DNA from: a virus
Virus record (IMG/VR): IMGVR_UViG_3300046048_000470
Span: 1 to 57,055 of that record
Length of the DNA: 57,055 bases
Strand: one strand, 5' to 3'
Shown: positions 35,875-43,873 of the stretch, piece after piece
Layout of the letters: each line of letters opens with the position of its first letter
Position numbering within the stretch: the stretch's first letter is position 1
Notes under the pieces: model-generated
The model's database searches: none
The model's input: the letters and a program-made list of their open reading frames with translations, nothing else
Told to the model about the DNA's origin: nothing
Made by a program: the position numbers and the translations under genes

Positions 35875-37049
35875 CCCGGAGCGACCTCCCCGGCCCAGAC
35901 CTTCAAGTCTCCGAAGTCCTGGACCATGGCCCGCTCGGGATTGTCTGGCACGTAACTGGCGTCACCCACCGGACCGCCAGCGAACGTATGCCACGGGAGC
36001 CACAACGAGAACCCCTCACCGAGCCCGTCGTTCATCGGCTGATCAACCCACCGGAACCCTTCGAGCATCTGGATCTGGTCCCATTCGGGATCTCCGACAA
36101 CGCGGGCCCAGACCTTGACCCAACCGTCAGCGACGCCAGGGGTGCCGTAGTCGAGCGCCACCCTGAACTCGATCGGGACAGCCGGCGCTAAAGCCCACCG
36201 GTCGAAGTAAGCGGTCGCTGTGTACCCGTCGGTGTACTCCGGGCTGTCGACCCGGGCCGGGACCACAACGCCGGCATCGTTCAACTGCCAGCCGGTCACC
36301 TCGTCAGCGTGAGGCGAACCGGTCCGCCATACCAAGGTCATCCGGTCATCGCCCGGGACATCTGGGTCGGTCCAGTTCCACAACCCAGCCCGGATCAGGC
36401 AGAACCGATTCGAGATCTGACCGCCGGCAGGGAACTCCCCGGCGTTGCCCCACACGTAATGACCGAGGGCCGGCCCTTTCGCCGTCCGCCAGCCGTCTGC
36501 TGCTGGCGTGTGGAGCTGCCGGACAAATCCGAACGTGACGGTCTTCATCCGAGGCATGAAAACGTACGGGCGGGCCTCGGCCGTTGACCCGCTCTCCGCG
36601 TGAGCTTCGTCGCTGACGACCCGGATGGCAGGCCTCCCGTCTGGCATCAGAACCGACGTCAGACGGGCCGTGCCCCTCGACCTCATTTGGCTTGGGCCAT
36701 TCCCTTCGGTCAGGGGTTGACCGGTCGGGCCGACGATCAGGTTCGCGGTCGATGGCCCGAAGTAGTCGCCTGCAGGGCAGATGTCGACGCCCGGTGCTGG
36801 CAGGTTGACCGGCCCTGAATACATCGGTGCCGGCTCCGGGCCAGCACCGCCCTCGGGGTCGAGGGCCGCGAGCAACGCCATCAGTTTGCCCTCTGCTGCT
36901 CCGCCGGAATCAGCGAGCGAAGTCAGGTGGCCTGCCATGGCGACCAGGCCGGCCGTCAGGGTGTCGTAAACCGCTCCGGCCGCCGTCAAATTCGATCGGA
37001 CCTCTTCCAGGTCCGCGAGGACCTCGTTGATTTGTTCAGCTGTCGTCAT
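35871..37049 (-). CDS. Coiled-coil protein with carbohydrate-type beta-sandwich domain, second copy (392 aa)
   Basis: Residues 1-65 helical coiled coil (AEQINEVLADLEEVRSNLTAAGAVYDTLTAGL... LMALLAALDPEGG). Residues about 85-390 are a beta sandwich like polysaccharide-lyase/ConA-type proteins (RLTSVLMPDGRPAIRVVSDE... TVTFGFVRQLH... MTLVWRTG... IEFRVALDYG... VKVWARVVGDPEWDQIQ... SLWLPWH). Same two-part layout as 20187-21299. Its place between ERF and RuvC genes is odd for a virion protein. Substrate unknown; binding or cutting host surface glycan is an inference. Confidence 0.65.
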   Translation of the reverse strand: MTTAEQINEVLADLEEVRSNLTAAGAVYDTLTAGLVAMAGHLTSLADSGGAAEGKLMALLAALDPEGGAGPEPAPMYSGPVNLPAPGVDICPAGDYFGPSTANLIVGPTGQPLTEGNGPSQMRSRGTARLTSVLMPDGRPAIRVVSDEAHAESGSTAEARPYVFMPRMKTVTFGFVRQLHTPAADGWRTAKGPALGHYVWGNAGEFPAGGQISNRFCLIRAGLWNWTDPDVPGDDRMTLVWRTGSPHADEVTGWQLNDAGVVVPARVDSPEYTDGYTATAYFDRWALAPAVPIEFRVALDYGTPGVADGWVKVWARVVGDPEWDQIQMLEGFRWVDQPMNDGLGEGFSLWLPWHTFAGGPVGDASYVPDNPERAMVQDFGDLKVWAGEVAPG

Positions 37050-38362
37050 TTCGCTTGCTCCTCTTCACCCGTTATTTCGAGAATGTCGGCCATCAGATCC
37101 GCGGCTTCCTCAGCCCGCTCGTCCGAGATCGAGTCGATCGGCCAAAGGTCGGCCTTCGTCATCCGAACGGTCACCTTCGCGGCGTCATCCGGGCCGAGCC
37201 CGAGGAACACACGGTGCATGTCCTGCCTTGCACCTACCGGTGTCGGGTCACCAGCCAGGCCAGTTGCCTCTGTGGCGCTCTCCGACGGTTCCGGCGGGAC
37301 ATCCGGGCCAGGAGACGGCTCAGGTGCCGGGGCGGGGCCAGTGTGACGCCGTCCTCGGGTCGGGCCGGCAGCGTTGTTGGCCTTCATGTCAGCGATGACC
37401 GCCAGCTCCTTACGGGCCGCGGCCAACGCCGACGCCGACACCATCGCCGAGAGCCGACCCTTCGAGCTGTCATCAGGGTCGACCAGCCACAACGCCGACG
37501 CGCCGTCACTGTCGTCGACGGTGATCGAGGCGAGCGCGTTCTTGGCCACAACACGGAGGTTCTCCGGGAGCGCTTTGATAGCGCCGATAAGCGCGTCACG
37601 CTCCGACTTGTGTTCGGCCTCGTCTCGGAATCCGTAGCGGATATGCCACGGCTCATCCGGTTCCGCCGCCGGCCCAGCCGAAGCGGTCGATTCCCGCTGC
37701 CCGGCATCGTTGGATTCGAGATCCATCCGAGAGTCGTCAAACGGGATACACAGCAGCATCGTCAGCGCGTACTTCAGCGCGTAGCTGTAGGACGCTCCGA
37801 TGGTGTAGGCGCTCATCCCCGAGGCGTGAGAGAACACTCGGATACGGACGCTCGACGCGTCCACGGCCGACATGAGAATGACGGCCAGTTCAAGCTCCGA
37901 CACCTCTTCGCTCTTCCCGAACGCCTTCAACACGACCGGTGTCCGCTTCATCGGCGACGGGATCAGAGCAATCCGAGCGTGGACCAGAGCGGGCTGTACC
38001 GCCGAGATCACAGCGTCAGCAGACCGGTAGTTCCACTTCCCCGCCTTCGGGACGTTGTGGAGCCCGTCTTTCCCGACCGCGCCGACCGCGGCCATGGCCT
38101 CGACCATCGCCCCGACGATCGCTACCCCACCGTTCACGCCAGGCGTCAACTCCGGCTCATGGCTCCACACCTCCGGCGCCGGAGCCGCCGGCAGGTTGGC
38201 TTCCAACGCGGCCCTACTCGCGATCGCCTCGGCCAGAAGCGCGTCGGCCTGGATTGCTTTGGCCTCCAAGTCGCCGATGACACCGAGAAGCCGCAGCTCC
38301 TCATCGCTGCCCGTCACTGTTTCTTCGTCCGGTTCCCCGAACGGATGTGGTCCGTCACTCAT
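37046..38362 (-). CDS. ERF-family single-strand annealing protein (438 aa)
   Basis: Residues about 65-215 match ERF: 'N-x-A-I-V-x-A-M' (NGGVAIVGAMVEAMAAVGAVGKDG), KWNYRSADAVISAVQPALVHARIALIPSP, and the signature GASYSYALKYALTMLLCIPFDDSRMD. The acidic C-terminal half (about 230-438) is disordered, with a second helical segment near the end. ERF anneals complementary strands and can circularise phage DNA. Grouped with Gam-like and RuvC-like genes. N-terminal 60 residues form an extra coiled coil. Confidence 0.85.
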   Translation of the reverse strand: MSDGPHPFGEPDEETVTGSDEELRLLGVIGDLEAKAIQADALLAEAIASRAALEANLPAAPAPEVWSHEPELTPGVNGGVAIVGAMVEAMAAVGAVGKDGLHNVPKAGKWNYRSADAVISAVQPALVHARIALIPSPMKRTPVVLKAFGKSEEVSELELAVILMSAVDASSVRIRVFSHASGMSAYTIGASYSYALKYALTMLLCIPFDDSRMDLESNDAGQRESTASAGPAAEPDEPWHIRYGFRDEAEHKSERDALIGAIKALPENLRVVAKNALASITVDDSDGASALWLVDPDDSSKGRLSAMVSASALAAARKELAVIADMKANNAAGPTRGRRHTGPAPAPEPSPGPDVPPEPSESATEATGLAGDPTPVGARQDMHRVFLGLGPDDAAKVTVRMTKADLWPIDSISDERAEEAADLMADILEITGEEEQAK

Positions 38363-38691
38363 GATCTCATCTCGTTTCCGTCAGCGTCGTAGTACTCGAC
38401 CAAGCACTCGGGCTCGATCGCTTCGAGAGCAAACTCCCATGCTTCGTCAGCGAGTTGACGCGCTGTCTGGCCAGGCGCCAGCGGGATCCGATCCGACTCG
38501 TGTTCGACGGGATTCGCTGCGTCGCCGGCTTGTGCCCGGAGCACGTAGAAGACAGCGCCAGGCGGTGGCATTGCCTCCGGCAGGTCGTCACTCACTGGCG
38601 GATAGCCCGGCCCCGATGTTCGACAGCCCGAGTGAGCATCGGATCCGCATCGAGCGCACGAAGCGACATCGGTCTTCTCTGGCTCACTCAT
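38359..38691 (-). CDS. Hypothetical protein with N-terminal zinc knuckle (110 aa)
   Basis: CARCGSDAHSGC (12-23) gives C-x2-C...H-x2-C, a zinc-knuckle-like motif. The rest is a small alpha/beta domain (AVFYVLRAQAG... LADEAWEFALEAIEPECLVEYYDADG). ATGA-overlaps the ERF gene. Unknown; perhaps an ERF partner. Confidence 0.6.
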   Translation of the reverse strand: MSEPEKTDVASCARCGSDAHSGCRTSGPGYPPVSDDLPEAMPPPGAVFYVLRAQAGDAANPVEHESDRIPLAPGQTARQLADEAWEFALEAIEPECLVEYYDADGNEMRS

Positions 38692-39052
38692 CTGTGCCCC
38701 CGTTCCCGTCGAGTCCCGACCGGATCTGTTCAGCTGCCGCATCAGAGACCGCCGCGGCGCCGGCCCCTATCAGCCCCTCGGCAACCGGCAACGCTGAATC
38801 GGCCGGCAGGATCAACTTGATCTCTGCCTCTTCGTCAGTTCGGTTCCATCGGCCCTTGACCGTGACAATCACGACCGGTCTCCATGTCTGCTTGTCGGCA
38901 GAGTCGAGCGCCGCTGACGACTCTGAGACAACCTGGCTGACAAGCAACGGCAGATCCCACGGTTCGACCGCTAACTCCGGTGTCAGGCCCGGCTTGTCGG
39001 CCTTGACCTCCCACGATTCCGTTGTGCGCCTGGTCCGCTTCCGACGGGTCAT
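38684..39052 (-). CDS. Hypothetical protein (122 aa)
   Basis: The start at 39052 (MTRRKRTRRTTE) overlaps the Gam-like gene by ATGA. A basic N-terminus, then a beta strand (WRPVVIVTVKGRWNRTDEEAEIKLILP) and an Ala-rich helix. Between Gam-like and ERF genes, so possibly a recombination accessory (single-strand DNA-binding-like size), without a recognisable OB fold. Confidence 0.6.
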   Translation of the reverse strand: MTRRKRTRRTTESWEVKADKPGLTPELAVEPWDLPLLVSQVVSESSAALDSADKQTWRPVVIVTVKGRWNRTDEEAEIKLILPADSALPVAEGLIGAGAAAVSDAAAEQIRSGLDGNGGTDE

Positions 39053-39702
39053 CGCTGTACCCAATGCGACCCCGGCTTGACCTTGCCCGACAGCAGCTCG
39101 ACGTCGACCGGCTCGCCCGTATCTTTCCAGACCAACCGCACCGGCGAGCCAGGCTCCGGACGGGCATCGTCTCCATCGACGTTCGCGACCATCTGTGCGA
39201 GCGCCCCGGCAGCGAACGCGTCCGGTTGGGGGACAAACACCTTCTCCACCAAGCCCTCGTCGACCTCGGCCAGGACGTCGCGCAGCTGCTCTTCCCAACC
39301 GTCGCCGTCGGCCACGGCCAGCGCCCAGCCCCCGTATCGGGTCCGGTACGACCCCGACGGCAGCGACACCGAAGCGGTCCCGCGGTGGAAGGCCTTATGC
39401 CACCCTCGGAGCGCTGCCAGGTGCCACTCGTACGCCCGTTGGTGTTTCGCCGCTGCCTCTTTACGCCGATCGTTGAGTGCCTTCAGCGCACGCTTGTAGC
39501 GGACGTCTTCGGCCTCGGCCGCGGCCTTGACCGCTAGGCCTCGGCGAACGTGCCAGTCGGCCCGGTCATCGGCCGACGCCTGATCGCCGGCGACCTCGGC
39601 GAAGCGGCCATCGCTCTCTGACTCGTAGTACCCGGCATCGAGATCCATCGGCTCATCGCCGTAGACCTCCAGCAGTTCTTCCGCTGAAATCCTGTCTGTC
39701 AT
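39049..39702 (-). CDS. Gam-like host nuclease inhibitor (217 aa)
   Basis: The central region is a long helical pair (AVKAAAEAEDVRYKRALKALNDRRKEAAAKHQRAYEWHLAALRG) followed by a short beta hairpin (ASVSLPSGSYRTRYGGWAL), the layout of the Gam/Gp157 family that binds DNA ends and blocks RecBCD or AddAB-type nucleases. The C-terminal 90 residues (VRLVWKDTGEPVDVELLSGKVKPGS) are less typical. Its place beside ERF supports it. GGAGG precedes the start. Confidence 0.7.
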   Translation of the reverse strand: MTDRISAEELLEVYGDEPMDLDAGYYESESDGRFAEVAGDQASADDRADWHVRRGLAVKAAAEAEDVRYKRALKALNDRRKEAAAKHQRAYEWHLAALRGWHKAFHRGTASVSLPSGSYRTRYGGWALAVADGDGWEEQLRDVLAEVDEGLVEKVFVPQPDAFAAGALAQMVANVDGDDARPEPGSPVRLVWKDTGEPVDVELLSGKVKPGSHWVQR

Positions 39703-39953
39703 CCTTCTACCTCCCAATCTGTTAGTGATCCGTTGTCGAAAGCGAGATCGTCGAACTGGACGATCTCGGCCAGGTCAGCCTCGTAGCCGTCGGCGAAACC
39801 TTCCGGAACCTCGAACTCCGCCGTGAACCGGCCCGTGAACCGGACCGTGACCCTCTTCGTCGGTTCGTCTTCGCTCGGCTCCCAGGCGTTCTGGTAGCCG
39901 AACTCGACGCCGTCGCCGTCTACCCATACACCGTCGCTGTTTCGTGTAGCCAT
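39699..39953 (-). CDS. Small acidic beta-rich protein (84 aa)
   Basis: Starts ATGGCTACACGA (MATRNSDGVW) with AGGAGG upstream. Acidic (VDGDGVEFGYQ... FADGYEADLAEIVQFDDLAFDNG) with one strand RVTVRFTGRFTAEFEVP. Size and charge recall DNA-mimic anti-restriction proteins, but no family match is evident. ATGA-coupled to the Gam-like gene and the first gene after a terminator hairpin. Confidence 0.6.
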   Translation of the reverse strand: MATRNSDGVWVDGDGVEFGYQNAWEPSEDEPTKRVTVRFTGRFTAEFEVPEGFADGYEADLAEIVQFDDLAFDNGSLTDWEVEG

Positions 39954-39987
39954 TGATGTGGTCCCTCCTGATTTGGTGTCACACCGT

Positions 39988-40020
39988 GAGCCCCGCCGGC
40001 TCGCTGTACCGGCGGGGCTC
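39988..40020 (-). terminator. Terminator hairpin after the helicase gene (12-bp perfect stem)
   Basis: GAGCCCCGCCGG and CCGGCGGGGCTC around a 9-base loop, 31 bases after the helicase stop at 40051 on the minus strand. No U-tract. Confidence 0.65.
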
Positions 40021-40050
40021 CCGCTGCCTCCAAAGGGGAGAAGGGGAGGG

Positions 40051-41538
40051 CTACCCCTTGGAGACGGGACCGGCCGCAGCCGGGACCTTGCCAGCCAGAT
40101 CGACAAGCGTGTCATCAAGGCATGTCTTCGCTCGGCTCGCCGCGACATACATCAACCGCAACTCAGCCGTTTCGACGTCGGCGCCGCGAGGGAAATCGTC
40201 GAGCAGCCGGACCGATGGCCACTCGCCACCCTTCGACTTGTGAGCGGTCGAGCAGACGACGTCAGCCTGATGGATGTTCCGTGGCTGGATCGTGTCGGCC
40301 AGCATCGCTTTCAGCTTCCGGCCGCCGTACTGGTCGACCAGGTTGACCATGACCTTGAGATCTCTGCCGCCCGGGTCGTGCTCGACGTAATCGAGGACCT
40401 GGCCCCAGTCGTCGAAGCATGCAAGCTCGGGATGGTCCGACCGGCGCCCATCGACCAGTTTCTGCGCCTCGCCAGCAAACCACTCGATCTGCCCGGTACC
40501 GCCCTGGATAGCGACCCGCTTACCGTCGTCCATCTGCCCGAGGGCCGAAGCGACAACAGCGCCATTGGTCCGCCCCAGAATGCAATCAGGGTTCGCCACG
40601 CGCTCGCCGACTGTGCCCGGCTTACCCGCACCGGTCACCTTGACGCCGGCCCCGAGCCGGTCGAGGACCAGGTTCGCCCGTTCAGCGATCTCCGGCCCGA
40701 AACGGAACGACTGGGTCAGCTGGCACCGCTGGTCAACCTTGGCTTGCGCCAAAGCGTCAACCGCGCCAGCCCACTCGTAGATGGCCTGCTGCCGGTCGCC
40801 GACGTAGATCAACTGAGCATGGCCTTGGCCCTCGACCACGGACCGCATGACATCGCTAGCGTCCTGGGCCTCGTCAAACATGATGACGTCAGCATCGATG
40901 TACGGATCTCGTTGAGACCACATCTTCAGGTAGTGGCCGTGCTCGAACCGGAACAGGCCGTCTCGCGGATCCTGCAGATCACGCCAGATCGTCTCGGCCA
41001 GGGTCAGAATCCGGGGTGCGAGCTTGTCGTGGTTCTCCCACTCGCCTGGAGCGTCTATTCCGGGCATCCGGTAGACGTGCCGGTACCCGAGCGACGGGTC
41101 AGCGGTCTGGCAGAACCGGCCAACGGTCGCGACCGCTGCGGTCGCCAACGCCGTCGGCCAGATCTCCTTCGTTTCCTCACCAAGGTCGACGATCACTGGG
41201 GTGTCGAGATCGAGCTTGAGGGCTTGAGCGAGCTGACGGGCCGACAACCGGCGGCTGTCGTTCAACCGTTGCTTGTATTCCTTGCCGACGGCCTGAAACG
41301 CCAGGCCGTGAGCGGTCGAGCAGCGAACGTTACGGGGGAAACTGCCCTTCGAGTCGTCAACGATTTTCCGGTTGAAAGCGACGTACTGGAGAGTCTTCTG
41401 CCGCATCGCTTCAGCGATGAGTCGGAGCGTGCTCGTCTTCCCCGCTCCCGCTAGCGCCTCGATAGCCATGCTGCGACCGGTCGATGCCAGGTCGACCGCA
41501 TGGGCCTGTTCGTCGGTGGGATCAAAGTCTGTAGCCAT
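40051..41538 (-). CDS. UvrD/Rep-type SF1 helicase (495 aa)
   Basis: Walker A ALAGAGKTST (28-37), MFDEAQDASD (motif II), VGDRQQAIYEWAGA (motif III), LTQSFRFGPEIA (motif IV), VCSTAHKSKGGEWPSV (motif V) and LRLMYVAASRAKTCL (motif VI) in order. A 3'-5' superfamily 1A motor of compact size, lacking the long 1B/2B inserts of cellular UvrD. It probably supports replication or recombination. The ATG at 41538 lies 7 bases after a TAAGGT -10, so the mRNA is probably leaderless; the promoter lies in a duplicated 70-bp cassette. Confidence 0.88.
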   Translation of the reverse strand: MATDFDPTDEQAHAVDLASTGRSMAIEALAGAGKTSTLRLIAEAMRQKTLQYVAFNRKIVDDSKGSFPRNVRCSTAHGLAFQAVGKEYKQRLNDSRRLSARQLAQALKLDLDTPVIVDLGEETKEIWPTALATAAVATVGRFCQTADPSLGYRHVYRMPGIDAPGEWENHDKLAPRILTLAETIWRDLQDPRDGLFRFEHGHYLKMWSQRDPYIDADVIMFDEAQDASDVMRSVVEGQGHAQLIYVGDRQQAIYEWAGAVDALAQAKVDQRCQLTQSFRFGPEIAERANLVLDRLGAGVKVTGAGKPGTVGERVANPDCILGRTNGAVVASALGQMDDGKRVAIQGGTGQIEWFAGEAQKLVDGRRSDHPELACFDDWGQVLDYVEHDPGGRDLKVMVNLVDQYGGRKLKAMLADTIQPRNIHQADVVCSTAHKSKGGEWPSVRLLDDFPRGADVETAELRLMYVAASRAKTCLDDTLVDLAGKVPAAAGPVSKG

Positions 41539-41594
41539 AACCACGACCTTACACCGCGTGAACCCCAACCGGCAACCGGGGTTAACGATTTCAG
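41525..41594. repeat. 70-bp exact repeat, copy 1 (promoter cassette)
   Basis: Identical to 56541-56610. It covers the first 14 bases of the helicase gene, its leaderless promoter, an AACCCC/GGGGTT inverted repeat around the -35 box and the last codons of the gene before it. Confidence 0.95.
41546..41575 (-). promoter_or_regulatory. Leaderless promoter of the helicase gene
   Basis: Minus strand: TTGCCG (41575-41570), an 18-base spacer ending TCACGCGGTG, and TAAGGT (41551-41546), then 7 bases to the ATG at 41538. The -35 box is flanked by AACCCC and GGGGTT, a candidate operator. Identical sequence lies before 56147-56554. Confidence 0.7.
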
Positions 41595-41854
41595 GTTGTG
41601 GCTGAGTGAGGGCCAGACGAGTCGGGTACCGGGGCCAGGAGATCCGCCACTATCCCCCTAGTCGTCACGCTCGGCAGCTTCGGGCGCTTGATCCCCGCAG
41701 CCCGAGACGACGCGGTCGCCGCCGCCAACCACTGGTCGTCAGTCCACGCCGACACCTGACCTGCCGACACCCCAATCGACCGGGCATACCGGGCGATGTG
41801 ACCGGCCTTGTTCGCCCGGCCTTCTGCCTCGAAATCACGTTCGTTCGTAGCCAT
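41591..41854 (-). CDS. Small helix-turn-helix-like protein (87 aa)
   Basis: ATG at 41854 lies 6 bases after TAACGT, so probably leaderless. Residues about 20-55 (HIARYARSIGVSAGQVSAWTDDQWLAAATASSRAAG) look like a helix-turn-helix-type segment; the C-terminus is proline-rich. It ends inside the helicase promoter cassette, so it and the helicase are regulated as neighbours. Unknown function, possible early regulator. Confidence 0.65.
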   Translation of the reverse strand: MATNERDFEAEGRANKAGHIARYARSIGVSAGQVSAWTDDQWLAAATASSRAAGIKRPKLPSVTTRGIVADLLAPVPDSSGPHSATT

Positions 41855-41860
41855 CACACC

Positions 41861-41888
41861 ACGTTAGCGACCGGTCAGTCAGACACAA
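41861..41888 (-). promoter_or_regulatory. Leaderless promoter of 41591-41854
   Basis: Minus strand: TTGTGT (41888-41883), a 16-base spacer and TAACGT (41866-41861), 6 bases before ATG 41854. It lacks the ACACGGTGT palindrome of the other promoters. Confidence 0.45.
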
Positions 41889-42120
41889 GCGGGCCGAAAG
41901 CTACCGGTTGGTCGCCGGACCAGTACAGAACCCTGGTCCCGCGCACCACAGCCGCGGCGGGTACAGAGTCCAGCATCGGCATCGGCCGACCCGAAACGAC
42001 GTAGATCCGGGTCGAGCCAGTCGTCACCTCAATGTTCTGGACGGTCCCAATCAGGAATTGGCCCGATGGTGTCTCGGTCTGGACTCTGCCCTGAATGGCT
42101 TTAGCCAACGACGTCCTCAT
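41875..42120 (-). CDS. Small tail-module protein (81 aa)
   Basis: Beta-rich (QFLIGTVQNIEVTTGSTRIYVVSGRPMPMLDSVPAAAVVRGTRVLYWSGDQPVAFGPL), resembling an OB/SH3-like barrel as in baseplate or tail-tip proteins. The start at 42120 follows the minor tail gene's stop by 4 bases. Tail-tip role inferred from position. Confidence 0.6.
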   Translation of the reverse strand: MRTSLAKAIQGRVQTETPSGQFLIGTVQNIEVTTGSTRIYVVSGRPMPMLDSVPAAAVVRGTRVLYWSGDQPVAFGPLVSD

Positions 42121-42124
42121 GCCG

Positions 42125-43873
42125 TCACAGTAGCTCGACCGACCATGACGAGATCGACGGAGCCGACGACCCCTGAACACCGCCGATCGAATGCATCCCA
42201 GCGAACGCACCGACACGGCGCGTGTCGGTCACGCCAAGCACCTCGGTGCCTTCCCACTCGACCGAGATCGTCGAGCCTTCGCATGCCAGCACAAGAGACC
42301 GATTCGACGGATCCTGACCGGTCGAATACGCAGCCAGTTCAGTGACCTTCGCGCCGGCCTGCCACATCTCCAACCGGATCCGACCCGACGCGTCGACCAC
42401 CGCTGCGTAGCAGTCGAACTGCCCCGACGACCGACCCGCCGGCCCGATCCACTTGCCAGCAGGGACAGCACCGATCTGCGAGTAGACAACGAAATCGGTT
42501 GAACACAAAGGCGTGTTCCAGACCGCCAGCGAAGGTGTCCCGTTGTGCCTGTTGATCGCGGCGCTGTCGTAGATCGCCCACGAGTAAGCAAGCTCGGTCC
42601 ACCTCGGCGAACCAGGCGCATCTTCCAAGTCTTCGAGGTTCTGGTTCGCACGATCGAACGGATCCGACGCGGCAGAGACGCACACCAAACCAGGGTCAGC
42701 CGGGTCGCCGTAACCGATCTGGGGATCCCACACCCCGCGCAGCGTGACCTGCTGCAGCGAACCAGCGTCGATCGGGAGCGCCCCGATCGAGCGGACCCGG
42801 TACAGGCCGTCGGCCCCGAGACCGTCGAGCCACAACGCCACCATGTCCCCGACCCGCATAGCCGGATTCGGTGCGATCTCGATATCGACGAGGGCCGGGC
42901 CGACACCGATCCGGCGCAACCGTGCGTATCCGGCGGTCACCATCTGCGACGGTGAACCAACATGATCCCAGGTCACCGACTCGATTGAGACCTCACCAGG
43001 GCCACCGTAGAAACCGTCCGAACCTGGGTCGGTGTCCCACACCGGGACCGTGAAACTCGATCCGGGCACGAGCAGACCGCCACCCGAGACAAGCACCCCC
43101 TGGGGGGTACGGGTCGACCAGCGCCGAGACCCACTATCGACCGGTAGGCCCCCGCCTTCGACACCGTAGATCCACTGCTCTCCCGCTGATTCAGTTGTCG
43201 GGGGAACCTGCTGCGACAGGATCCGGCCGTCCTCATCAGCGGTCAACTCATGACCCACAGAGCCGAGCAGGATCTGGACTAGCTCACTGATCGGCCGCCC
43301 AGCCGGGAAACTCCCAGCCGCCGGCATCGTCCATCCCGTCTCCGTCAAATCGAAGTCGTCGAGAACGATCGACAGGAGCCTGCCCACAACAGTTTCCACA
43401 AGTTCGCCGTCATCCCAAGGGAACTGGTCGACCAGGTTCGCCCGGATCGGTCGGCCAGGGTCGACAAGGCGCAACTCGATCGGTTCCACGACACCCCGAC
43501 GGTACGTCGCGACCGCTTCGTCGACCAGCAGCGTCGCCTGAGTCCACAGATTCCCGAGGAGCCCCGCACGGATACGGACGAAGTTGCCCGATTCTGGATG
43601 CAACAGCGACCCCGCTCCGTCTGGCACCAACGACACGTCACCGGCCGCGACCCGCAGCGTCATCGTCCGCGACAAAGTCCGGACCGGGTCGAGATCCAAC
43701 GGTGTCCCCCCCGCTGCCCAACGGACAACGCCATTGACGGCATCCGCGTCGCTGGTGGTGGCCAGCAGAGCGCCGGTCGAGTCGACCAGCTCAACAGTCC
43801 GCTCTGTCTCCAAGCTCTGACCGGAACCAATCAGCCCAGTCGCCGCGGTCGTGTAGTCAGTGAACCGGCTCAT
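42125..43873 (-). CDS. Minor tail protein, Gp37-like with LamG-type C-terminus (582 aa)
   Basis: The N-terminal part (residues 1-380) has repeated strand-loop units and a baseplate-hub-like region (ISELVQILLGSVGHELTADEDGRILSQQVPP... VDIEIAPNPAMRVGDMVALW), as in siphovirus Gp37-like minor tail proteins. The C-terminal 170 residues (DPFDRANQNLEDLEDAPGSPRWTEL... DCYAAVVDASGRIRLEMWQAG... ISVEWEGTEVL) look like a LamG/ConA lectin fold for receptor binding. ATGA-coupled to the 1,210-aa tail protein. Confidence 0.75.
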   Translation of the reverse strand: MSRFTDYTTAATGLIGSGQSLETERTVELVDSTGALLATTSDADAVNGVVRWAAGGTPLDLDPVRTLSRTMTLRVAAGDVSLVPDGAGSLLHPESGNFVRIRAGLLGNLWTQATLLVDEAVATYRRGVVEPIELRLVDPGRPIRANLVDQFPWDDGELVETVVGRLLSIVLDDFDLTETGWTMPAAGSFPAGRPISELVQILLGSVGHELTADEDGRILSQQVPPTTESAGEQWIYGVEGGGLPVDSGSRRWSTRTPQGVLVSGGGLLVPGSSFTVPVWDTDPGSDGFYGGPGEVSIESVTWDHVGSPSQMVTAGYARLRRIGVGPALVDIEIAPNPAMRVGDMVALWLDGLGADGLYRVRSIGALPIDAGSLQQVTLRGVWDPQIGYGDPADPGLVCVSAASDPFDRANQNLEDLEDAPGSPRWTELAYSWAIYDSAAINRHNGTPSLAVWNTPLCSTDFVVYSQIGAVPAGKWIGPAGRSSGQFDCYAAVVDASGRIRLEMWQAGAKVTELAAYSTGQDPSNRSLVLACEGSTISVEWEGTEVLGVTDTRRVGAFAGMHSIGGVQGSSAPSISSWSVELL

